A stretch of 64,000 nt of DNA from Chthonomonas calidirosea (GTDB taxonomy: Bacteria > Armatimonadota > Fimbriimonadia > Fimbriimonadales > Fimbriimonadaceae): the NCBI GenBank assembly GCA_945882415.1, contig CAMCWC010000013.1, positions 42,092 through 106,091 on the forward strand, in the 5' to 3' direction. Shown here piece after piece: positions 7,949-17,377 of this stretch. Under the pieces are notes generated by a model. It saw nothing but the letters and a program-made list of their open reading frames with translations, had not been told where the DNA came from and did not search any database. A program made the translations under genes and the position numbers. Position 1 is the first letter of the stretch. Each line of letters opens with the position of its first letter.

Positions 7949-8114
7949 GTCGGGAACGATGTCCCAGGGATCACTTTAGTACTTTTGGTCATGTTCGTGC
8001 AAGATTTCTTCATGATTGTTTGGAAAAGTTGGACAAACGGTCATTAACTCCCAGCTTCGGCAAGAGAATATTGCATCTCGGGTTGGGTTTCCGGTACCCT
8101 CTGTGATTCGAACC

Positions 8115-8369
8115 ATGAAGCAAGGACTACATCCGAATAACTATCCGGTGATCTTTGTGGACGGTGAGCACGAGTGGACCGGCACCTCGACTCTCAAACC
8201 ATCTCAAACCCGAGTGGTTGATGGCGTGGAGTACGGAGTGATCAGCGTTGAAATCAGCGCATACAGCCACCCGTTCTATACCGGCCAGAAGAAACTCGTT
8301 GACACCGCAGGTCGCGTTGAGAAATTCATGCGACGCTACGGCAACCAGCCTGCCACCGCTCGTAAATAA
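8115..8369 (+). CDS. rpmE2: 50S ribosomal protein L31, type B
   Basis: 84 residues beginning [16 protein letters not shown], with the conserved [10 protein letters not shown] and [25 protein letters not shown] segments of L31. The zinc-binding cysteines of the C+ form are absent, which makes it the C- (type B) paralogue. That form commonly takes over under zinc limitation. Whether the genome also has a C+ copy cannot be seen. An open upstream extension to 8016 shows no L31 similarity, so ATG 8115 is the start. A candidate TACCCT box ends 14 bases before it. Confidence 0.95.
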   Translation: MKQGLHPNNYPVIFVDGEHEWTGTSTLKPSQTRVVDGVEYGVISVEISAYSHPFYTGQKKLVDTAGRVEKFMRRYGNQPATARK

Positions 8370-8371
8370 TT

Positions 8372-8391
8372 TGCCGCGCGAAAGCGCGGCA
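8372..8391 (+). terminator. Hairpin after rpmE2
   Basis: TGCCGCGC and GCGCGGCA form an 8-bp perfect stem closed by a GAAA tetraloop, 3 bases after the rpmE2 stop. There is no T-run on the plus strand. Confidence 0.55.
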
Positions 8392-8420
8392 CCGACCTTA
8401 TATTTGTCTGGACCAACTGG

Positions 8421-9314
8421 GTGCAACCTTCTTCTCTCTCTCGCGGCTCCCTGTTTGTCGACTTCGAGAACGTTTATTACTTCTTTAAGCAACGTCTGGC
8501 CAATCCAAGTGAGTCGAACGACCGCTGTATTGACCTCCTTCGCGCCCTTCGCGAGAGGCTGACCAAAGATCTGCGCATCCAGCCGATCGTCATGCATGCC
8601 TATGCTGACTTTGAGCGGATCGAAGAGAACAGCCAAAGCCCGCTTTATCTGATGGGCATCGAGCCGCACTTTGTGATGGGCACCGATCACAAGAACGCCG
8701 CCGACATGCGGCTTTCGATCGACGCGCTCGAAGTCTTCTACACCCGAAGCGAAATTTCAACCTTCGTGTTTGTTGCGGGCGACCGGGACTATATTCCCCT
8801 CATTCAACACTTGCAGAAGCATGGCCGCCGCGTGCTGGTCGTTGCCTTTAGCGAGAACGTCTCCGGCGACCTGCTACAGATCGTAAGTCGCGACAACTTC
8901 CTTGAGGCCAAAGAGCTGCTGCCAGCTACGGTTCGGATGAAGGAAGTGCAAGATTCGCGGACTTCCGTGGGCCTTCGAGCGCAGACCGAACTCATGCCGG
9001 CTCCCGCTACGAACTCTCCCGTCAAATTTGAGAAGTGGATGAAGCTGGAAGATGAGAACGAGCGCACCGCGCTTGAGATCATGCTCCGCTACTTTGGCGA
9101 CAAGCGCGAAGTTTGGGTGACTCCATATCTGCACAAGCTGCGGTTCGAAATGCCGCTTTTGGCCGAGTTTGAGCGAAAGGCGTTGATTACAAATCTGACC
9201 GACAGCGGCGCAATTGCGGTCGAGCGTCGCCGCGGCGAGCCGAACGACTACAGCGTCATTTTCATCAACTATGATCACCCGGATGTGATCGACTTGTATC
9301 CTCGCGCGAAGTGA
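8421..9314 (+). CDS. NYN-domain (PIN-like) protein
   Basis: 297 residues from GTG 8421. The first about 165 residues are a NYN/LabA-DUF88 domain, a PIN-like nuclease fold. The acidic positions are visible in LFVDFENVYYFF, HKNAADMRLSIDAL and FVFVAGDRDYIPLIQHL, followed by the GRRVLVVAFSENVSGDL strand-helix. Such domains are predicted RNases acting on structured or defective RNA. The C-terminal about 100 residues (from EKWMKLEDENERTALEI) look like a winged-helix or OST-HTH-type RNA-binding module, but this is uncertain. It sits between rpmE2 and glyA on the same strand. Confidence 0.82.
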   Translation: MQPSSLSRGSLFVDFENVYYFFKQRLANPSESNDRCIDLLRALRERLTKDLRIQPIVMHAYADFERIEENSQSPLYLMGIEPHFVMGTDHKNAADMRLSIDALEVFYTRSEISTFVFVAGDRDYIPLIQHLQKHGRRVLVVAFSENVSGDLLQIVSRDNFLEAKELLPATVRMKEVQDSRTSVGLRAQTELMPAPATNSPVKFEKWMKLEDENERTALEIMLRYFGDKREVWVTPYLHKLRFEMPLLAEFERKALITNLTDSGAIAVERRRGEPNDYSVIFINYDHPDVIDLYPRAK

Positions 9315-9346
9315 TTCCGCGCGGTTGGCAGCCGCCATAATAAGGG

Positions 9347-10657
9347 ATGCCTTCCGATTTTGCCTCGTTCCATCGAGTTTCCTTGGGCGAGTCTGATCCT
9401 GTCATCTCCAATCTCATTCACCGAGAGGAGCAGCGACAGGAAGAAAACCTTGAGTTGATTGCTAGCGAAAACATCGCGAGCAAAGCCGTACGCGACGCCA
9501 TGAGCTCGGTGCTCACGGACAAATACGCCGAAGGCTATCCGGGCGCCCGGTATTACGGCGGCTGTGAAGTCGTCGACGAAGTCGAAAACATCGCCCGAGA
9601 TCGACTAAAAACCCTGTTTGGTGCCGAGTACACCAACGTTCAGCCCCATAGCGGATCGCAGGCGAACACGGCGGTCTACTTCACGTTTCTGAAGCCCGGC
9701 GACACTGTGATGGGCATGGACCTCTCGCACGGCGGCCACTTAACCCACGGATCCCCGGTCAACTTCAGCGGCCAGCTTTACAAGTTCGAAGCGTACGGGA
9801 TCAATCGAGAAACCGAACTGCTGGATTACGATCACGTCGCGGATCAAGCTAAGAAGATTCGCCCGAAGATGATCACGGTTGGGGCGTCGGCCTATTCGCG
9901 ACCGATTGACTTTAAGATTTTCCGCGAGATCGCGGATTCGGTCGGTGCGTTCCTGTTTGCCGATATCGCGCACCCGGCCGGTCTGATCGCTACCGGGCAG
10001 CTTCCTTCGCCGGTGCCATACGCCCACGTCGTGACTTCTACAACCCACAAAACCCTTCGCGGTCCGCGAGGCGGAATCATCATGATGGGTAAGGATTTCG
10101 AAAACCCATTTGGCGCGGTTGCGGCTAAGAGCGGTCGAACGAAGATGATGAGCGAGCTTCTGGACAGCATGGTCATTCCGGGCGTCCAAGGCGGCGCGCT
10201 GATGCACGTGGTTGCTGCGAAGGCAGTTGGATTCGGAGAGAACCTCCGACCAGAGTTCACGGAGTACACGAAGCAAGTCATCCGCAACGCCAAGGCATTG
10301 GCAGGCGCGCTGATGGCACGCGGTTACCACATCATTTCGAAGGGAACCGACAACCACTTGATGCTCGTGGACCTTCGAAACAAGGGGCTCACCGGTAAGG
10401 CGGCACAAGCTGCGCTTGACCTGGCCAGCATCACCTGCAACAAGAACGCGGTCCCGTTTGACGACAAGTCTCCCCTCATCACCAGCGGAATCCGACTCGG
10501 AACCCCGGCAATCACGACCCGAGGCATGAAGGAAGCGGAAATGGAAACCGTCGCTGACCTGATCGATCGGGCTTTGAGTGACCTCACGAACGCTGAGAAC
10601 CTTGCGGCCGTGAAGCGAGATGTTATTTCGCTCACGGAAAACTTCAAGATCCATTGA
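9347..10657 (+). CDS. glyA: Serine hydroxymethyltransferase
   Basis: 436 residues, near the family length. It is a cytoplasmic PLP enzyme converting serine and tetrahydrofolate to glycine and 5,10-methylene-THF. The conserved [10 protein letters not shown] (36-45), [15 protein letters not shown] (60-74) and [14 protein letters not shown] (98-111) segments are present. The PLP lysine K235 sits in [13 protein letters not shown], and the C-terminal [14 protein letters not shown] is intact. A CATAAT hexamer ends 5 bases before the ATG and there is no properly spaced Shine-Dalgarno, so a leaderless start is possible. Its folate role fits with folC at 22.6 kb. Confidence 0.97.
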   Translation: MPSDFASFHRVSLGESDPVISNLIHREEQRQEENLELIASENIASKAVRDAMSSVLTDKYAEGYPGARYYGGCEVVDEVENIARDRLKTLFGAEYTNVQPHSGSQANTAVYFTFLKPGDTVMGMDLSHGGHLTHGSPVNFSGQLYKFEAYGINRETELLDYDHVADQAKKIRPKMITVGASAYSRPIDFKIFREIADSVGAFLFADIAHPAGLIATGQLPSPVPYAHVVTSTTHKTLRGPRGGIIMMGKDFENPFGAVAAKSGRTKMMSELLDSMVIPGVQGGALMHVVAAKAVGFGENLRPEFTEYTKQVIRNAKALAGALMARGYHIISKGTDNHLMLVDLRNKGLTGKAAQAALDLASITCNKNAVPFDDKSPLITSGIRLGTPAITTRGMKEAEMETVADLIDRALSDLTNAENLAAVKRDVISLTENFKIH

Positions 10658-10664
10658 CAAGAAA

Positions 10665-10686
10665 GCCCCGCCGAACTCGGCGGGGC
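10665..10686. terminator. Shared hairpin between convergent glyA and the ferritin-like gene
   Basis: GCCCCGCCG and CGGCGGGGC form a 9-bp stem with an AACT loop. On the minus strand TTTCTT follows, favouring termination of the ferritin-like gene. On the plus strand it lies 8 bases after the glyA stop and may act on glyA too. Confidence 0.75.
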
Positions 10687-10711
10687 AAAGCAAGCAACAG
10701 ACGGTTGGAGA

Positions 10712-11476
10712 TCAGACGCTTTCGGGCGGGTTGCCGCGAAGGCCTGGGAAGGCAGGAACGTACGTCGGATCGAAGGTTCGAACCGTCGTGTATCCCTTTC
10801 GGGCCGCTTCGGTTGGGTCAATGTAGCCGAGAACCTGGTTCACGGCGCGGTCTAGGGTGTTGATGCCGTGGAGCCGCTCGTAAACGTTGTTGTTTGGTGG
10901 GCTCGAAAGTTCGAGACCGCTTGCTCCGGCAACTTCCGTTCGTCCGAGTTCAGCCGCCACTAATCGCCCCAAAGTTCGGTGGGCGCTTTCGACGCCAAGA
11001 ATCTGGGCCGAGAGAAGCTTGAGCTCGTTTGACGAGAAGAAATAAACGCCGAGCTGATAGGCGGCGATAAAGATATCTTCCAGCTTGATCAACGTGTTAA
11101 GCGTTGTTTTCGTGCTGGTGAACATCGCGGCGGGGAAGAAGTAGGTCGTTCCTGCGTCAACATTTCCGGTAGCCGATTTGATGAGATCATAGTGGAACTT
11201 TTCCTCATCTCGAGCCGCTCGGAAGTAGTCCTGATCATCAGGGTCTAGTGCCGCAAAGAACGGTGCTTCATTGATGATGCCGGTGTACATCGTTGTCGCG
11301 AGTGCTTCTGCAATCTTCGCAACGCCGAGGATGTCCACGTCGGCGGCCGTTCCGGCTTTGGACGTGCTAGTTAGAAGACCACCGAAAGCGAGAGACAAAG
11401 TCGCCGCGCCGGCACCCTTAAGTAGGCCGCGTCGGTCGATTTCAACATCCGAAAATGGGTTTTTGATATTGTCCAT
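10712..11476 (-). CDS. Tat-exported ferritin-like domain protein
   Basis: 254 residues from ATG 11476, chosen for an AGGGG Shine-Dalgarno about 8 bases upstream. The N-terminus has a twin-arginine signal (DRRGLLKGAGAATLSLAFGG, residues about 13-32), indicating export of a folded and probably cofactor-loaded protein. The mature part is helical and matches the ferritin-like family of secreted proteins (PF13668 type), with carboxylate/histidine-containing helices such as RAARDEEKFHYDLI and ILGVESAHRTLGRLVAAELG. The four-helix bundle may bind a di-iron centre, but the activity is unknown. It is a single-gene unit. Confidence 0.85.
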   Translation of the reverse strand: MDNIKNPFSDVEIDRRGLLKGAGAATLSLAFGGLLTSTSKAGTAADVDILGVAKIAEALATTMYTGIINEAPFFAALDPDDQDYFRAARDEEKFHYDLIKSATGNVDAGTTYFFPAAMFTSTKTTLNTLIKLEDIFIAAYQLGVYFFSSNELKLLSAQILGVESAHRTLGRLVAAELGRTEVAGASGLELSSPPNNNVYERLHGINTLDRAVNQVLGYIDPTEAARKGYTTVRTFDPTYVPAFPGLRGNPPESV

Positions 11477-11585
11477 AATTGCGCCCCTGAGAGCAAAACA
11501 TGCCACTTCTGTGTGACGAGGACAATAGTATCAGAACGTGTTGTTTTGTGAGCAATTTAGGAGATAATTCGGTGCCGGAGGCAAA

Positions 11586-11610
11586 TAATCCTTGAGAATG
11601 GTAAGGATTA
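11586..11610 (-). terminator. Weak hairpin at the end of the pentose phosphate operon
   Basis: TAATCCTT and AAGGATTA form an 8-bp inverted repeat with a 9-base loop, overlapping the pgl stop codon. On the minus strand it is followed by TTTGCC. Confidence 0.45.
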
Positions 11611-12321
11611 GTGGTTTAAGCGACTCGCCGCGGCTTCATCAATCGCCATTTCTGCCCGCCATGCGAACCGCGCAATCGCTTGGCTCGGCGTTTCATCGAC
11701 GTTCGCCGGACCTTCCAAGCAGCGCCAAGCAGCGTCAGCTTTGCCGACCCCGGTAACGAGAAACACCGTTCTGCGCGCCCGGTTTAGGATGGGCGGCGTC
11801 ATCGTAATTCGGATCGGCGCGTTCACCGGGGCATGGCTTACGACGATATCGTGGTCGTAAACGTGAACGGACGGATCGCCGGGGAACAGGGAGGCGGTAT
11901 GGCCGTCTTCGCCGAGCCCGAGAAAGGCCAGGTCGAGCACGGGCTCTTCGCCGAATTCTTTCTTCAGGTCGGTCTCGACTAACTTGGCCGAAAGGTCCGG
12001 GTTCTCGGTTCGGACCAAGTTTATGATCTGCGTTGCCGGAATCCGCACATGGTTGAGCAAACCGTCACGCGCGGCGCGTTCGTTACTTTGAGGGTCATCC
12101 AATGTCACAAAGCGATCGTCGGTGAATGTGACCCAGACCTTTCGCCAGTCAATTTCTGCATCGAGAAGAAGTTCCCGGTACATCAGAAGCGGGGTCGATC
12201 CACCGCTAAGTCCGACGATGAACCGACCGCGGTCTTGGACCGCGACTTCGTACTGTTCCTTGAAAAAGGCTGCTCCCTTTTGCGCGACCGCGAGCGGATC
12301 CGAAAGAACGTACAGGGTCAT
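11608..12321 (-). CDS. pgl: 6-phosphogluconolactonase
   Basis: 237 residues, DevB/SOL type. It hydrolyses 6-phosphogluconolactone to 6-phosphogluconate. The motifs are FIVGLSGGSTPLLMYRELL near residue 34, WVTFTDDRFV and LDLAFLGLGEDGHTASLFPG, with the catalytic His in GEDGHTAS. It is the last gene of the rpiB-pgi-gnd-zwf-pgl operon, with the start 5 bases after the zwf stop. No good Shine-Dalgarno is visible, so it may depend on coupling with zwf. Confidence 0.95.
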   Translation of the reverse strand: MTLYVLSDPLAVAQKGAAFFKEQYEVAVQDRGRFIVGLSGGSTPLLMYRELLLDAEIDWRKVWVTFTDDRFVTLDDPQSNERAARDGLLNHVRIPATQIINLVRTENPDLSAKLVETDLKKEFGEEPVLDLAFLGLGEDGHTASLFPGDPSVHVYDHDIVVSHAPVNAPIRITMTPPILNRARRTVFLVTGVGKADAAWRCLEGPANVDETPSQAIARFAWRAEMAIDEAAASRLNH

Positions 12322-12326
12322 TTGAG

Positions 12327-13829
12327 TTATTGCGGATGTACCGGCGGGTTGTACCAGCGGTGCCCATCTTTCGCCAATAGCAGGTCGCTCGTTTCTGGTC
12401 CCCAGGTTCCGGCAACATAGTTCGGGAAGTTTGCGGGCGGGCTGTTCTCAAATGCGCTCAACAGCGGCATCAGCAGTTCCCATGCCAGGTGCTCCTGGTC
12501 GGCACGCATAAAGAGCGTGGTATTGCCTTCAATCACTTCTTGAAGCAACGTCTCATAGGCCTCTCGACTTTCTGATTGGAATGCCCTCTCGTAGTTGAAG
12601 TCCATCGAGACGGTCCGCAATCGCATGCCTGCTCCGGGCTCCTTGGCCTGGAACTGGACCGAAATGCCCTCTTCCGGCTGAATGTTGATAATCATTCGGT
12701 TCGGCTCGAAGTCGTCGGTGCTGGAAGCCGGGAACATCTGGTGAGGGACCGGGCAGAAGTTGATCACGACCTGCGAAACCTTTCGCGCCATGCGCTTTCC
12801 GGTTCGCAGATAGAAGGGCACGTTGTGCCAGCGCCAGTTGTCGACGTAGAGCTTCAGGGCCACGTACGTTTCGGTGCCGGAGTGCGGATCGACGCCGACT
12901 TCCTTTCGGTATGCCGGGACGGACATTCCGCCGGAGTATCCCGGACCGTACTGACCTCGGACCGAGAACAGATGTCGGTTCTTGGCTTCCATTGGGCGGA
13001 CGGCCTTGAGCACATCGACCTTTTTGTTCCGAACTTCGTCGGCGTCAAAGCTCACCAGCGGTTCCATCGCCACGAGACACATCAACTGTAAGAGATGGTT
13101 CTGTACCATGTCTCGAAGCGCTCCGGACGTTTCGTAGTATCCGCCTCGCTTTTCGACGCCTACCTCTTCGGCTACCGTGATCTGGACGTTGTCTACATAC
13201 CGGCGATTCCAGATTGGCTCATAGAGGGCGTTGCCAAACCTCAGAGCAAGAATGTTCTGAACGGTCTCTTTGCCGAGGTAGTGGTCAATTCGGTAGATCT
13301 GTTGCTCGTCGAAGTGCTCGATCAGCTTCTTGTTGAGGACTTCGGCAGATTCGAGATCCCGGCCGAAAGGCTTTTCGATAACGATTCGATCTCGATCTTT
13401 TGCGGCGCTTAGACCGGCGTTTCCGAGACCCTCGGCTACGCGGCCGAAGATGTCAGGTGGAACGCTGAGATAGTAAACGCGGCTCGCCGGTTGCCCAAAT
13501 TCCGCCTCGCTGGCATCAACTTCGGCCTTCAGCTTCTCGTACAGTTCAACGCTCTGAAAGTCCTCTGCGATGTAGCGGATGCGTCCCGAGAACTCGGCCC
13601 ACTTTTCCTCATTCGGTTCACCACGGCGCGAGTACTTCCCGAGGGCTTGGCGCATGGATTCTCGGAAGTTCTCCAGATCACCACGTCGGCCAACGCCCAC
13701 GATGGTGAACTGCCTCGGCAGTTCCTGGTCTAGGAACAGATTGAACAGGGCCGGAATCAGCTTTCGTTGGGTTAGATCGCCGGTTGCACCAAAAATGGCG
13801 ACCACGGTTGGGGCGATGGGATTTGCCAT
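12327..13829 (-). CDS. zwf: Glucose-6-phosphate 1-dehydrogenase
   Basis: 500 residues. It oxidises glucose 6-phosphate to 6-phosphogluconolactone with NAD(P)+. The N-terminal Rossmann motif GATGDL (14-19), the [14 protein letters not shown] segment (149-163) and the active-site signature RIDHYLGKE (180-188, with the catalytic His) are all intact. The C-terminal half carries the usual substrate-binding segments such as [20 protein letters not shown]. It sits between gnd and pgl, with 3-5 base gaps implying one transcript. Confidence 0.97.
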   Translation of the reverse strand: MANPIAPTVVAIFGATGDLTQRKLIPALFNLFLDQELPRQFTIVGVGRRGDLENFRESMRQALGKYSRRGEPNEEKWAEFSGRIRYIAEDFQSVELYEKLKAEVDASEAEFGQPASRVYYLSVPPDIFGRVAEGLGNAGLSAAKDRDRIVIEKPFGRDLESAEVLNKKLIEHFDEQQIYRIDHYLGKETVQNILALRFGNALYEPIWNRRYVDNVQITVAEEVGVEKRGGYYETSGALRDMVQNHLLQLMCLVAMEPLVSFDADEVRNKKVDVLKAVRPMEAKNRHLFSVRGQYGPGYSGGMSVPAYRKEVGVDPHSGTETYVALKLYVDNWRWHNVPFYLRTGKRMARKVSQVVINFCPVPHQMFPASSTDDFEPNRMIINIQPEEGISVQFQAKEPGAGMRLRTVSMDFNYERAFQSESREAYETLLQEVIEGNTTLFMRADQEHLAWELLMPLLSAFENSPPANFPNYVAGTWGPETSDLLLAKDGHRWYNPPVHPQ

Positions 13830-13832
13830 TTC

Positions 13833-15224
13833 TTAGGCCCACTTGGAGTGGAACGAACCTTCCTGGTCCAGTCGTTCGTAGGTGTGCGCGCCGAAGTAGT
13901 CCCGCTGAGCCTGAATGACGTTCGCCGGAAGTCGGCCGGAGCGAATGCCATCGAAGTAAGCGAGGCTCGCCGACAGCACCGGAACGGGAATCCCGGCCTT
14001 TTGGGCGGAGGCGACAACGTTTCGAAGCCCGTCGACGCAGCCTTTAAGCTTTGCCGCGTAGGCGTCATCGAGCAACAGGGAAGCGAGGTCCGGGTTCTTG
14101 GCGAACGCGGCGCGGATCGGTTCGAGCTGAACGCTTCGGATGATGCAGCCAGCTCGCCAAACGGTCGCGACGGTTTCTAGGTTCGATTCGTAGCCGTATT
14201 CGGCCGATGCCGCTCGAATTTGCGTGAGCCCCATCGCGTAACTGAGGAGCATCGTCGCGAGCAGTGCATCGTGCAAATCTTGGTCGCTCACTCCTAGCGT
14301 TCCAGCGGAACCGTAAATTGCCTCTGCTTGCTGCCGCAGTGGCTTGGATTCGCTGAGTTCACGGGCGGACACGGCGGCGTCGATCGCCGGAACCGGGATT
14401 CCGAGATCCATCGCGTCTTGGCTGGTCCATTTGCCGGTGCCTTTCGCGCGGGCTTTATCGCTGATTTTGTCGACCAGCCAGCCGTCGGCGAGCTCATCTT
14501 CTTTCTTCAGGACGGTTGCCGTGATTTCGATGAGGAAGCTGGCGAGTTCGCCTTGGTTCCACGTGTGGAACAGGTTGGCGGCATACGGCATATCTTTGCC
14601 TGCGCCGCGGCGGAGGACGTCGTAAACCTCGGCGATGGCCTGCATGATGCCGTACTCGATGCCGTTGTGAACCATCTTCACGTAGTGTCCGGCGGAACCG
14701 TTCCCCATGAGGGCCACGCAGGGAACACCGTCCACCTTCGCTGCCACGCTTTCAAACACCTTGCCAACGCGGTCATATTGGGCAGGGGTTCCGCCGGGCA
14801 TCATGCTCGGGCCGAAACGGGCACCGTCCTCGCCGCCGCTCACGCCCATGCCCATGAAGCCAAAGCCTTTTTCGGTCATATATCCGATGCGGCGATCGGT
14901 GTCTCGGAAGTGGCTGTTGCCACCATCGATGATGAAGTCGTCGGGCTCTAGATAGGGGAGCATGCCGGCGATCACGTCATCGACCGCCTTACCGGCAGTC
15001 ACCAAGAGCATGATTGCGCGGGGCTTGCGGATGCTTTTGACGAACGCTTCTAGGTCCGAATAAACCTTCAAACGACCCTCGCTGAGGGCTTCAATCTCGG
15101 CCGCCTTGCTAGGGGTGCGGTTGTAGCCGACGACGGTGTTCCCGTTGTCGAGCATGTTCAAAAGGAGCGCATGCCCCATCGTGCCGAGGCCAATTAGGCC
15201 GAAATCGTAATTTGCGTCGCTCAT
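13833..15224 (-). CDS. gnd: 6-phosphogluconate dehydrogenase (decarboxylating)
   Basis: 463 residues, so the long dimeric form. It converts 6-phosphogluconate to ribulose 5-phosphate, CO2 and NADPH. Visible are the N-terminal GLIGLGTMGHALLLNM nucleotide fold, the FIIDGGNSHFRDTDRR segment, the substrate loop GMGVSGGEDGARFGPSMMPGG and the catalytic KMVHNGIEYG. The C-terminal tail (AHTYERLDQEGSFHSKW) matches the family. It is third in the operon, feeding RpiB, which is encoded by the first gene. Confidence 0.97.
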   Translation of the reverse strand: MSDANYDFGLIGLGTMGHALLLNMLDNGNTVVGYNRTPSKAAEIEALSEGRLKVYSDLEAFVKSIRKPRAIMLLVTAGKAVDDVIAGMLPYLEPDDFIIDGGNSHFRDTDRRIGYMTEKGFGFMGMGVSGGEDGARFGPSMMPGGTPAQYDRVGKVFESVAAKVDGVPCVALMGNGSAGHYVKMVHNGIEYGIMQAIAEVYDVLRRGAGKDMPYAANLFHTWNQGELASFLIEITATVLKKEDELADGWLVDKISDKARAKGTGKWTSQDAMDLGIPVPAIDAAVSARELSESKPLRQQAEAIYGSAGTLGVSDQDLHDALLATMLLSYAMGLTQIRAASAEYGYESNLETVATVWRAGCIIRSVQLEPIRAAFAKNPDLASLLLDDAYAAKLKGCVDGLRNVVASAQKAGIPVPVLSASLAYFDGIRSGRLPANVIQAQRDYFGAHTYERLDQEGSFHSKWA

Positions 15225-15233
15225 GAGATGTCG

Positions 15234-16772
15234 TTAGGAGATCAAAGTCTGGAGGGTTTGGGCTGGTTCAGAGCCAAGGTTCAGGGCGACAATTCGCCGT
15301 CCCTTTTCTGCGAGGGCTTCGTAGTCACCACGGGCTTGGGCGAGGACGAAGCGCGTCCAATCCGCGCGCTGACCAGGGATGGAGATCGTGTCTTGAGGCT
15401 CGTCCAGAAGCTGGACGAAGTGCCCGACGTTTGGGCCACCCTTGTGGAATTGGCCGGTGCTATGCAAGAACCGTGGTCCGTAACCCATCGTTACCGGCAC
15501 CTTGTAGGTGTCGCGCAAGTTAGACTGCAGCGTCTTGAGTTGAACGTCAAGCTCGGGGGTTTCGTGCAAGTAAGCTTGGATGCAGATGTAGTCGCCAGGG
15601 GCAACATCGCCAAGGAACTCGGAGAGCTTCTCGTTCGATGCCGCGTAAATCTTGTCGGTCTCGGGCAGTTCGCCCTCGGCTTCGACGGCAGCGAGAATGC
15701 GCTTGGTGACGTCCTTCGACTCTTGCACGTTCGGCTGGTCGAACGGGTTGATTTCGAGAATCGCGCCCGCCGCGGCGGTGGCCACTTCCCAGCGAAGGAA
15801 CTCAACTGCTAGCTGATACGGATCCTCGAAGTGGACGTGGAACGATGGATTCGCGACGGGGAGCACGTTGTAGGCGGCGAAGAATCGGTCGTCTCCGTAA
15901 ACTTCCGGCGCGCCCACGGTTTCGCCAGCGATTGGCAGAATGCCGGTGCCGAACTTGCCGGTGCTTTCGGCTACGAGTTGCTCCAGCCAAAGGCCGAAGC
16001 TCGAAAGTCGTTCATCGGTTAGGATGGTGAGCTTGTTTCGTCCGGTCTTCGCGTACGAACCGAGCGCCTGACCAAGATCGAAGGCATCGGACTCATCGAT
16101 TTGTAGTGCGGCGGCGTAGTCCTGAGCGGCTTGGAGGAACTTTCGGATATCGACGCCAAGCAACGCTGCCGGAACCAGTCCAAACAAGCTCAGCGCGGAG
16201 AAGCGACCGCCGATGTCGGCGTAGTTGAGGAAAATTTTTCGGAAATTTCGTGCTTCGGCGTCGCGGTGGAATGGACTGCCTGGGTCCGTGATCGCAACAA
16301 AAGCGTTCGGGTTGCCGACGCGGTCGAAGAAGAACTTGTCGAAGGTCGTTGGCTCAGCGGTAGAACCGGATTTCGAGGCAACGATGAAGAGCGTATTCTC
16401 GATTCCAGAATCTAGAATGGCCTGAATCGAACCAGGGTGAGTGGAGTCAAGGACCGTTAGTGGTAGTCCGCCCGGTAGCTGACCAAATACTTCGCGCAGC
16501 ACGTAAGGGGCCAGAGAACTTCCGCCCATTCCGCAGAGAACGACCTTCGTAAAGCCATCCGCAATGACGCTTTCGACGAAGGCATCTATATCGTCAAATT
16601 GCGCTCCAACTTTGCCCAAAACATCGACCCAGCCGAGCATCCCAGCAACGTCTGCGGCTGCTCCGGCGGGCCAGAGCGAAGGGTCCTTTTGCCAGAATCG
16701 CGATCGAAAGTTGTCTGGTAACGCAATGAGCGGATCAGGCAAAGGGTAGAGGTACAGCGCTTGTTCTGGCAT
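15234..16772 (-). CDS. pgi: Glucose-6-phosphate isomerase
   Basis: 512 residues with two SIS domains. VVLCGMGGSSLAPYVLREVF and LTVLDSTHPG are in the first, with TLFIVASKSGSTAEP completing the phosphate site. The C-terminal part has FNVxxFDQPNVQESK-like and GPRFLHSTGQFHKGGPN segments. It resembles the Pgi/transaldolase-associated bacterial Pgi group more than the enteric enzyme. It interconverts glucose 6-phosphate and fructose 6-phosphate and so links glycolysis with the oxidative pentose phosphate enzymes encoded downstream. No transaldolase domain is fused here. Confidence 0.95.
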   Translation of the reverse strand: MPEQALYLYPLPDPLIALPDNFRSRFWQKDPSLWPAGAAADVAGMLGWVDVLGKVGAQFDDIDAFVESVIADGFTKVVLCGMGGSSLAPYVLREVFGQLPGGLPLTVLDSTHPGSIQAILDSGIENTLFIVASKSGSTAEPTTFDKFFFDRVGNPNAFVAITDPGSPFHRDAEARNFRKIFLNYADIGGRFSALSLFGLVPAALLGVDIRKFLQAAQDYAAALQIDESDAFDLGQALGSYAKTGRNKLTILTDERLSSFGLWLEQLVAESTGKFGTGILPIAGETVGAPEVYGDDRFFAAYNVLPVANPSFHVHFEDPYQLAVEFLRWEVATAAAGAILEINPFDQPNVQESKDVTKRILAAVEAEGELPETDKIYAASNEKLSEFLGDVAPGDYICIQAYLHETPELDVQLKTLQSNLRDTYKVPVTMGYGPRFLHSTGQFHKGGPNVGHFVQLLDEPQDTISIPGQRADWTRFVLAQARGDYEALAEKGRRIVALNLGSEPAQTLQTLIS

Positions 16773-16786
16773 GGCAGTGTTTGGGT

Positions 16787-17248
16787 TTAGGCGCCGTTGC
16801 CTGGGTTCGCTTCAATTTCGAGGACTTTGTTCAGGCGACGAACGTGGCGCTCCTCGCCGGAGAACTCTGCCCCGAGGAATGATTTTACAATTTCTCTAAC
16901 CACTTCGATTCCGGTGATGCGTGCACCGACGGCAAGCACGTTCATATCGTCGTGTTCCACGCCTTGTCGTGCGGAGTAGGTATCCGTCGCGATGCTCGCT
17001 CGGACGCCCTTAACTTTGTTCGCGGCGATGCTGGCACCGACACCGCTGCCACAAACCACAATCCCTCGCTCAGCTTTGCCGGTAGAAACCGCTTTTGCGA
17101 CAGCGTAGGCGAAGTCAGGATAGTCATCCAGTGCGTCGTATTCAGCCGCGCCAAGATCAATGACTTGGTGGCCCATCGCTTCGATCTCACCTCGTAATCG
17201 TTCCTTGAGTTCGAAGCCAGCATGATCTCCTCCTATTCCAACAATCAT
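16787..17248 (-). CDS. rpiB: Ribose-5-phosphate isomerase B
   Basis: 153 residues from ATG 17248 ([18 protein letters not shown]). A longer open frame to 17296 adds nothing conserved. It shows the RpiB/LacAB hallmarks: [10 protein letters not shown], the active-site Cys in [23 protein letters not shown] and the [15 protein letters not shown] [15 protein letters not shown]. It interconverts ribulose 5-phosphate and ribose 5-phosphate. It is first in the operon. TATGGT lies 6 bases upstream of the ATG and no Shine-Dalgarno is seen. Confidence 0.96.
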   Translation of the reverse strand: MIVGIGGDHAGFELKERLRGEIEAMGHQVIDLGAAEYDALDDYPDFAYAVAKAVSTGKAERGIVVCGSGVGASIAANKVKGVRASIATDTYSARQGVEHDDMNVLAVGARITGIEVVREIVKSFLGAEFSGEERHVRRLNKVLEIEANPGNGA

Positions 17249-17254
17249 GGGTAG

Positions 17255-17260
17255 ACCATA
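17255..17260 (-). promoter_or_regulatory. Candidate -10 box of the rpiB-pgi-gnd-zwf-pgl operon
   Basis: TATGGT with 6 bases (CTACCC) to the rpiB ATG, implying a leaderless operon mRNA. The -35 region is weak. Confidence 0.45.
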
Positions 17261-17377
17261 CCATGAGCCCGTACGCATCCCGAAGGCATTTGACAAGCTG
17301 CAGGCGTGGCTCTATGTCTGAAAAACGCTTAGACTGAGCCTGAGATCGCTTTTGAATGTTCGAGCGTCGGAACAATA

